Assembly: GCA_904501975.1 (NCBI GenBank)
Contig: CAJGCZ010000004.1
Coordinates: 15,542 to 79,541 of the forward strand
Origin: an uncultured Akkermansia sp.
GTDB lineage: Bacteria > Verrucomicrobiota > Verrucomicrobiia > Verrucomicrobiales > Akkermansiaceae
DNA length: 64,000 bases
Direction of reading: 5' to 3'
The translations under genes and the position numbers were made by a program. This document shows positions 59,256-64,000 of the stretch, in pieces. The first letter of the stretch is position 1. Each line of letters opens with the position of its first letter. The notes beneath the pieces were generated by a model. The model had not been told where the DNA came from. It made no database searches and worked only from the letters and a program-made list of their open reading frames with translations.

Positions 59256-61108
59256 CAGTTTCCGTTTAACAAGCGCTGCAACTCGGTGAGCTCAGCAAAG
59301 AGGCGGCTGACTTCTTCCTGTGCAATGTTCCCGACGCGGATTTTTGTCTTAATTCCGTCGATTCGAGCCTTGACTGCATCGACAGCAGCGTGAGCACATG
59401 CTTGTTCCATAAAGCTGTCGATATCCGGCAACTCAATGATATCGTTTTGTATATGCTTGAGTGCCAGCGCTTGTTCCGGGGGTAACAGCTCTAAGAAACT
59501 CGCCCACGATTGAGGGTCTCCCGGTTTGGGGAGCACCTCCAGAATGCGCTGCAAAATCATCCCGCCGGATAAGGCGGTGATGGGTTCTTGTAACTCCTCA
59601 ATGCGTTCTACAAGTGCATGCTGGGCGCCGATATTCTGCGCTGCATAGGAAATGAGATTCCTGATAGTCGGATGAAGACGTACGGGCGGGACATTGGTGC
59701 GTATCGGGCGAGCAGGGCCTTCAGAGAACTCGCTTTCTTCATCCTCTGCGTAGGGCGCATCGTCGTTGTATTCCGTTTCGGGAGCTTTGGGTTCTTCTTT
59801 ACGATGTTGAAGGATTTCGTTGACAGTGCTACGGAATTCCTCCAGTCCGGTGTTCAATCGAACAGCTAAATCTGCAATCAGAATATCGCGGCGAATAGGG
59901 TCAATAATTTCTGCTGCTAAATCAGCCATTTTCGGCACAATGGCAGCACGGGCATTGGCATTATTGCCGGCGGCTGCAATTTCTATTTCGGTGCGCACTT
60001 CCAGATACGGGCGCGCTGCTTCAATCACTTGGCGCAGAGCCTCGGCCCCTTGGTGTTTGATGAGTGAATCCGGGTCTTCACCTTGCGGCAACGATGCCAT
60101 AAGCACTTCCATACCCGCGGCAGAGAGCTTTCTGAATGTCTTTTCGCTTGCCTTAATGCCGGCGTTATCAGCATCGTAGCACAGAATTCCCCTCTTGGCA
60201 TACTTGCGTAGGGTGGAGGCATGGTCGTCGGTAAAGGCAGTCCCTAAACCGGCCACAGCGTTGCGCACGTCTGCCTTTTCGTGGCAGGCAATCACATCTA
60301 ACTGGCCTTCGCAAATAACAACCGTCATTCCGGCTCTTGCAATATGAGAGGTCGCTTTGTAGAGCCCAAACAGCAATTCACCTTTATGGAAGGCAACGGT
60401 TTCGCCGGTGTTAACGTATTTGCGTGGGTCTTGGCCGTCTGCCATCACACGGCCGGAGAATCCTACAATTTCCCCGCGCACATTGTGGATAGGGAACATC
60501 AATCTATCACGGAAAACGGGATAACTGCCACGGCTGCTGTTCTGCAGAATATAGGCTTCTGTCAGCAAGGTATCATCCATACGGTTTTCCCTAGCTAACT
60601 GCCTGAATGCACGAAAATCCGGCGGGGCCCATCCTAATTGCCAGGATTTGGCCACTTCGATGTTGAATTCGCGTTGTTTGAGATAAGCGCGCACATGGTC
60701 GGCCTCTCGGTTTCTGCACAGCTGACGGTGAAAGTAATCTGCGGCTAATTGATTAGCTTCAATGACGCGACTACGAAGTCGGCGTCTGCGTTGTTGCTCC
60801 GGGTTTTCGTCTTCCTCTATGATAGCTATACCGTTTTTATCTGCAACACGGCGTAGTGCGGTGGGATAATCAAGGTTCTCAAACATCATGAGAAACTTAA
60901 TCGCATCACCACCTACGCCACAGCCAAAGCAATGGAACGTTTGCCTAGCAGGGTTGACGTGAAACGATGGTGTTTTTTCGTTATGAAAAGGGCAACATGC
61001 TTTCCAAGAATTACCGGCACGGCGCAATTGAATACAGCCCCCGACGATATCCACGATATCAGCGGAGTCCTTGATTCTTGCCACACATTCTTCCGTAATT
61101 CTTGCCAT
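59252..61108 (-). CDS. dnaG: DNA primase DnaG
   Basis: 618-aa primase. The N-terminal CHC2 zinc finger is CPFHNEKTPSFHVNP followed by FHCFGCGVGGD. The Toprim core includes VICEGQLDVIACHE and CYDADNAGIKAS. The C-terminal helicase-binding part (about 440-618) is the least conserved. It lies 7 nt after aroA in the same direction, so dnaG is in an operon with aroA and the PpiC-like gene. Confidence 0.97.
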   Translation of the reverse strand: MARITEECVARIKDSADIVDIVGGCIQLRRAGNSWKACCPFHNEKTPSFHVNPARQTFHCFGCGVGGDAIKFLMMFENLDYPTALRRVADKNGIAIIEEDENPEQQRRRRLRSRVIEANQLAADYFHRQLCRNREADHVRAYLKQREFNIEVAKSWQLGWAPPDFRAFRQLARENRMDDTLLTEAYILQNSSRGSYPVFRDRLMFPIHNVRGEIVGFSGRVMADGQDPRKYVNTGETVAFHKGELLFGLYKATSHIARAGMTVVICEGQLDVIACHEKADVRNAVAGLGTAFTDDHASTLRKYAKRGILCYDADNAGIKASEKTFRKLSAAGMEVLMASLPQGEDPDSLIKHQGAEALRQVIEAARPYLEVRTEIEIAAAGNNANARAAIVPKMADLAAEIIDPIRRDILIADLAVRLNTGLEEFRSTVNEILQHRKEEPKAPETEYNDDAPYAEDEESEFSEGPARPIRTNVPPVRLHPTIRNLISYAAQNIGAQHALVERIEELQEPITALSGGMILQRILEVLPKPGDPQSWASFLELLPPEQALALKHIQNDIIELPDIDSFMEQACAHAAVDAVKARIDGIKTKIRVGNIAQEEVSRLFAELTELQRLLNGNC

Positions 61109-61115
61109 GTCTTGG

Positions 61116-62426
61116 TTAGCAATGGGTCAGTTGTCTTAAATGCTCTTCGAATGAAGGATAGGACGTGTTGATGTTTTCGCACTGAAGCAGGGTCGTTTCA
61201 CCTTCTGCCATTAATCCGGCCATGAGGAAGGACATGGCAATGCGGTGGTCGCCGTAGCTGTCCATGGTGGCTCCGTGCAGCGCATAGCCACCGGTAACGG
61301 CGAAGCCGTCCTCGTATTCCTCCACATGGGCGCCCATGGCACGCAGGTTGCCCACTGTGGTGGAGATGCGGTCGCTTTCTTTCACGCGCAGTTCTGCGGC
61401 GTTGCGAATGGTGGTTGTGCCTTCAGCAAAGGCTGCAGCTATGGAGAGCACCGGGATTTCATCGATAAGATTGGGAATCTCATGCGGCAGAACATCCGTT
61501 CCTTTCATATTGGGGCTGTACCGTACTACAATGTCGCCATAGGGCTCGCCCGTGGTGTTGATGGTGGTGATAGAGATATCTGCCCCCATGCGCTTGAGCA
61601 CGGTGATAATAGCATCGCGTGTGGGGTTGAGCCCCACGTTTTTGAGCGTAATCTCACTGCCGGGAACAATCGCTGCCGCAACCATCCAGAACGCCGCAGA
61701 GGAAATATCCCCGGGAACGGTGATGTCTTTAGCTTGAATAGCAACCGGCCCGGAGACCGCGATGTCCAGAGAATCGGCAGAAATTGAGCAGGGGATACCA
61801 AAGTGCGCAAACAGGCGTTCGGTGTGGTCGCGTGTGATGGCAGGCTGATGTACGGAGGTTGTTCCCTCGGTCAGCATACCGGCAAGCAGAACTGCGCTTT
61901 TTACTTGGGCACTTGCCATAGGCAAATCGTAATGTATGGCTTGCAGTTTAGTGCCTTGAATCTCCAAGGGAGCACAGCCGGGCTTTTCTCCGCAAGCGGT
62001 TATCTTAGCCCCCATGGCGGTAAGCGGGTCCATAATGCGCTTCATGGGACGCTTACTGAGGGACTCATCACCATACATGCGTGTGCTGAATGGCAATGCA
62101 GCCATTACACCCGCCATCAGTCGCATGCCGGTGCCGGAGTTGCCGCAATCAATATCATGAGCCGGGGCAACTGGGTGCATGCCGGTGCCGGTAAGCGTGA
62201 AGTTTTGCTGAGAGTCTGTCACCTCAACTTTTGCTCCCAGTTGTTGCATGGCGCGCAGGGTGTTGATGCAGTCCTCACTGCACAAGTAATTTTTCACTTG
62301 CATGGAGCCCGAAGCCAAGGCTCCTAAAATAGCAACACGGTGAGATATGCTTTTATCGCCGGGAACAGTAATGCTGCCGCGCAAAGGATGGAGAGCTTTT
62401 TGAACAGTAATGGATTTATTGCTCAT
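61116..62426 (-). CDS. aroA: 3-phosphoshikimate 1-carboxyvinyltransferase (EPSP synthase)
   Basis: 436-aa enzyme joining shikimate-3-phosphate and phosphoenolpyruvate. It has GDKSISHRVAILGALASG near the N-terminus, the DCGNSGTGMRLM motif, and the late VKESDRI region. The start at 62426 (MSNKSITV) places GDKSIS at the usual position; the longer frame reaches into the PpiC-like gene. The two genes overlap by 11 nt. The glyphosate-binding Gly region (LYCGNSGT type) is class I or II; not decided here. Confidence 0.96.
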   Translation of the reverse strand: MSNKSITVQKALHPLRGSITVPGDKSISHRVAILGALASGSMQVKNYLCSEDCINTLRAMQQLGAKVEVTDSQQNFTLTGTGMHPVAPAHDIDCGNSGTGMRLMAGVMAALPFSTRMYGDESLSKRPMKRIMDPLTAMGAKITACGEKPGCAPLEIQGTKLQAIHYDLPMASAQVKSAVLLAGMLTEGTTSVHQPAITRDHTERLFAHFGIPCSISADSLDIAVSGPVAIQAKDITVPGDISSAAFWMVAAAIVPGSEITLKNVGLNPTRDAIITVLKRMGADISITTINTTGEPYGDIVVRYSPNMKGTDVLPHEIPNLIDEIPVLSIAAAFAEGTTTIRNAAELRVKESDRISTTVGNLRAMGAHVEEYEDGFAVTGGYALHGATMDSYGDHRIAMSFLMAGLMAEGETTLLQCENINTSYPSFEEHLRQLTHC

Positions 62427-63450
62427 GAGTGATGATACGGTTTTTCTTTTCACCTTCGTTTACGTTGGCCTCTATCCATGAATCAACAGCATTCTTTTGG
62501 CGGAACGATTTGATGGCAGTGCGGATGCTTTCCGCGCATTCCTCCGGTGTTAACTCGCGCGCTTCGTTGATTTCATCTGCAAGGATAATATGCCAGCCCC
62601 ATTTGCTGCGTTGCAGCGTGGGAACATTGGCTGCTATGGCATTCTCTCCAAAGAGATTGAGCTCTTTTAATACCGGTGCCGGGTAAGATGTCACCACGCC
62701 TAAATCGCCACCCCGGGTTGCGGTGCGGGCATCAGCGCTATGCGTATCGGCCAATCGTGTAAACAGCTCGGTTTGCTCCTCCCCGGTTGCGGCGGTTAAT
62801 TGGTTAAGCACAGCCTCAGCTTTTTCTTTTACCTTGTTTTCGTCCTTGTTGAGTGTGTCAAAAAAGATATGTTTAACACGTCTGGATTCCGGCATAGCCA
62901 GATAATAGGACATTTGGCTGATAAGGGAAGCAACCTCTTCATCCGTTACTTGAACGGAATCGCTGATGGTGTTTTCCAAGTAATACTGCATGCGCATGGT
63001 AGCCTGAAGCTTATTCTCAAAGGTGGAGATGTCCATCCCTTGAGATTGTAACCATTTACCGAATGCCTCTGCATTCGTGGCGCGACTGCTTAAGCGCTCT
63101 ACTTCCTCCTTCGCCATTTGAGAGAAATCCGGAATCCTGCCATCGTTATATCTGGCACGCATGCGCAGCAAGCTGCTGTGGATGATATCATCGTACACAT
63201 ACGATGCTCCGGGTTGCTCTCCCATAACGGAGGTCAGCTCAGCACTGCGGCGTTGCAGTTGGGCCGCTGTTGTTTTATCTCCGTACACTCTGAGAGCTAC
63301 CGGAGAGGAAGTCAAGACGCTGTCTTTTTTGCTGTGCATCATGCCCCAGAGGGGGCCTTCCATTACAAATAAATCCAAAGCGATATAAAGAAGCCCGCCT
63401 GTGTATAAGGCGAGTTTGAGTGCATAGATTTTGAATGGCGTTAACTTCAC
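62416..63450 (-). CDS. PpiC-type peptidyl-prolyl isomerase (membrane-anchored, GTG start)
   Basis: 344-aa protein. A single N-terminal helix (about 12-28) anchors it. A SurA/PrsA-like N-terminal helical region follows (about 60-190), then a parvulin domain (about 190-290) with SRRVKHIFF, LADTHSADARTATRGGDLGVV and WGWHIILADE. I use GTG at 63450 as the start: a TTGCAT/TATAAT promoter ends 7 nt before it, and the ATG at 63573 would lie upstream of that promoter and overlap the tatA promoter region. A periplasmic chaperone role is likely. First gene of the ppiC-aroA-dnaG operon. Confidence 0.85.
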   Translation of the reverse strand: MKLTPFKIYALKLALYTGGLLYIALDLFVMEGPLWGMMHSKKDSVLTSSPVALRVYGDKTTAAQLQRRSAELTSVMGEQPGASYVYDDIIHSSLLRMRARYNDGRIPDFSQMAKEEVERLSSRATNAEAFGKWLQSQGMDISTFENKLQATMRMQYYLENTISDSVQVTDEEVASLISQMSYYLAMPESRRVKHIFFDTLNKDENKVKEKAEAVLNQLTAATGEEQTELFTRLADTHSADARTATRGGDLGVVTSYPAPVLKELNLFGENAIAANVPTLQRSKWGWHIILADEINEARELTPEECAESIRTAIKSFRQKNAVDSWIEANVNEGEKKNRIITHEQ

Positions 63451-63457
63451 GCGCGTT

Positions 63458-63485
63458 ATTATACATTTTTGCGCGCATAATGCAA
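63458..63485 (-). promoter_or_regulatory. Promoter of the ppiC-aroA-dnaG operon, leaderless GTG
   Basis: Minus strand: TTGCAT (63485-63480), 16-nt spacer, TATAAT (63463-63458), 7 nt to a GTG start at 63450. Confidence 0.7.
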
Positions 63486-63538
63486 ACAAAATCGGCACTG
63501 CTCTTGCGCTATAAATTGCCGCCTCTATCCCTTTTTTC

Positions 63539-63567
63539 TTGCAATCCGCGGCTCGGTAATCTATCAT
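63539..63567 (+). promoter_or_regulatory. tatA promoter, leaderless
   Basis: TTGCAA (63539-63544), 17-nt spacer, TATCAT (63562-63567), 6 nt to the ATG at 63574. Confidence 0.7.
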
Positions 63568-63573
63568 AGCCAC

Positions 63574-63780
63574 ATGATAACAGCTCTTGCAAATTTAGGG
63601 TCGCCTTCGCACTGGTTTATCCTTTTTGTTTTGGTTCTGATTGTTTTCGGTGCTAAAAGATTACCGGAAATTGCCCGCAACTTAGGCAAGGGGCTTGCAG
63701 AGTTTAAGAAAGCTAAGAAGGAATTTGAAGAGGAATTGCACAAAGATGACTCCAAATCTCCCGACGATAAGGACAATTGA
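63574..63780 (+). CDS. tatA: Twin-arginine translocase subunit TatA
   Basis: 68-aa inner-membrane protein that forms the pore for folded proteins. A short N-terminal region has a single helix (about 13-25, WFILFVLVLIVFG), followed by the conserved FGAKRLPEIARNLGKGLAEFKKAKKE, an amphipathic helix, and an acidic/basic tail. The F-G and LPE elements are characteristic. TatB or TatE are the alternatives; short length and the strong amphipathic helix favour TatA. No tatC in the window. Confidence 0.93.
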   Translation: MITALANLGSPSHWFILFVLVLIVFGAKRLPEIARNLGKGLAEFKKAKKEFEEELHKDDSKSPDDKDN

Positions 63781-63870
63781 CCATAAATCACTTTACAAAA
63801 GGCTCTGTTTAAGTTTTTAGTTGTTGGCCCCACAAATAGCAATTTGTAGGCTATTGGAGGAACGGAATTC
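63781..63870. other. Non-coding spacer after tatA
   Basis: About 90 nt without a recognisable gene or terminator. A short ATTTGTAG-like imperfect repeat pair lies at 63830-63855, which is not a convincing hairpin. The repeat element follows. Confidence 0.4.
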
Positions 63871-64000
63871 GTGAGCCCCGGCCAGGGGCGACATATGGTA
63901 GCCCGGTGGTGGAGCTGCGCAGCAGCGAAACCCCGGGAAAGATGAAAAATATATTGGAACCCCGTTCAGGGGTGGCATAATGCGTGGCTTCAACATATAC
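63871..64000. repeat. Dispersed-repeat-like element at right edge, open-ended
   Basis: Two similar units, with cores CCCCGGCCAGGGGCGACATA (63876-63895) and CCCCGTTCAGGGGTGGCATA (63960-63979), spaced 84 nt apart; both are palindrome-rich. Between them is a GC-rich stretch with further palindromes. The style resembles short interspersed repeat families found between genes in Verrucomicrobiota and Planctomycetes. The element continues past the window, so its full length and copy number cannot be seen. Confidence 0.5.

Noticed and set aside
63564..63842. 92-residue frame opposite tatA
   Set aside because: Antisense to tatA and to its promoter; no recognised product.
1..64000. tRNA, rRNA, CRISPR array, prophage or IS element
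   Set aside because: I looked through the intergenic regions and found no cloverleaf, direct-repeat array, integrase or transposase. Only the edge repeat near 63.9 kb hints at a mobile or dispersed element.

Overview
The window looks like chromosomal DNA from a member of the Verrucomicrobiota, most likely close to Akkermansia. The evidence is three tandem pseudopilin genes that resemble the 'Verru_Chthon cassette' proteins, a secreted Cys-type sulfatase, many small lipoproteins, a hisG/hisIE pair, and weak or absent Shine-Dalgarno sequences. The genus assignment is inference. I saw no rRNA, tRNA, CRISPR array, prophage or transposase gene. Almost all sequence is coding. Most genes are single-copy housekeeping genes in short operons of changing direction.

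Layout. 1-5.3 kb (minus): topoisomerase III (cut by the window edge), a sulfatase, a 43-aa lipoprotein and an iron-dependent alcohol dehydrogenase. 5.5-12.9 kb: ffh, then fabI with a YbjN-like gene, a MarR regulator, enolase and peptide deformylase (all minus), then hisG-hisIE (plus). 13-28.5 kb (plus): a C39-like cysteine peptidase, a Pro/Glu-rich membrane protein, a transglutaminase-like lipoprotein, lepA, an orphan response regulator, lpxK, two tandem PglX-type DNA adenine methyltransferases with a PH-like/DUF3592-like membrane protein, and a large lipoprotein. 28.6-31.8 kb (minus): squalene/phytoene synthase, signal peptidase I, uppP. 32-41.6 kb (plus): three pseudopilins, an octanoyl/lipoyl transferase, a Nudix-PPK2-like fusion, asnS, a ROK-like sugar kinase and a membrane Ser/Thr kinase. 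41.6-45.5 kb (minus): priA, a KH protein, GtrA and a degenerate SDR-like protein. 45.8-58.6 kb: two PilT-type ATPases, coaD, a coiled-coil exported protein, a cysteine desulfurase, comEC, an amidase with recG, aroK-hemB, and cdaA with a miniature CdaR-like protein. 58.6-64 kb: bioD, then dnaG, aroA and a PpiC-type isomerase (minus), then tatA and a repeat element at the right edge.

Three things stand out. (1) Two complete BREX-type PglX genes sit side by side between lpxK and a lipoprotein gene, with no other BREX gene in the window, and are followed 2 nt later by a membrane protein gene. (2) At least a dozen genes have a TTGACA-like box, a 16-17 nt spacer and a TAnnnT-like box ending only 6-11 nt before the start codon, so transcription should begin at or within a few bases of the start codon (leaderless or near-leaderless mRNAs). 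(3) An RppH-like Nudix domain is fused to a PPK2-like domain that has apparently lost its nucleotide-binding motifs. Smaller oddities are a signal peptidase I with Arg where the catalytic Lys is expected, a PilT-like ATPase with a duplicated N-terminal domain, and a CdaR-like protein reduced to its membrane anchor.
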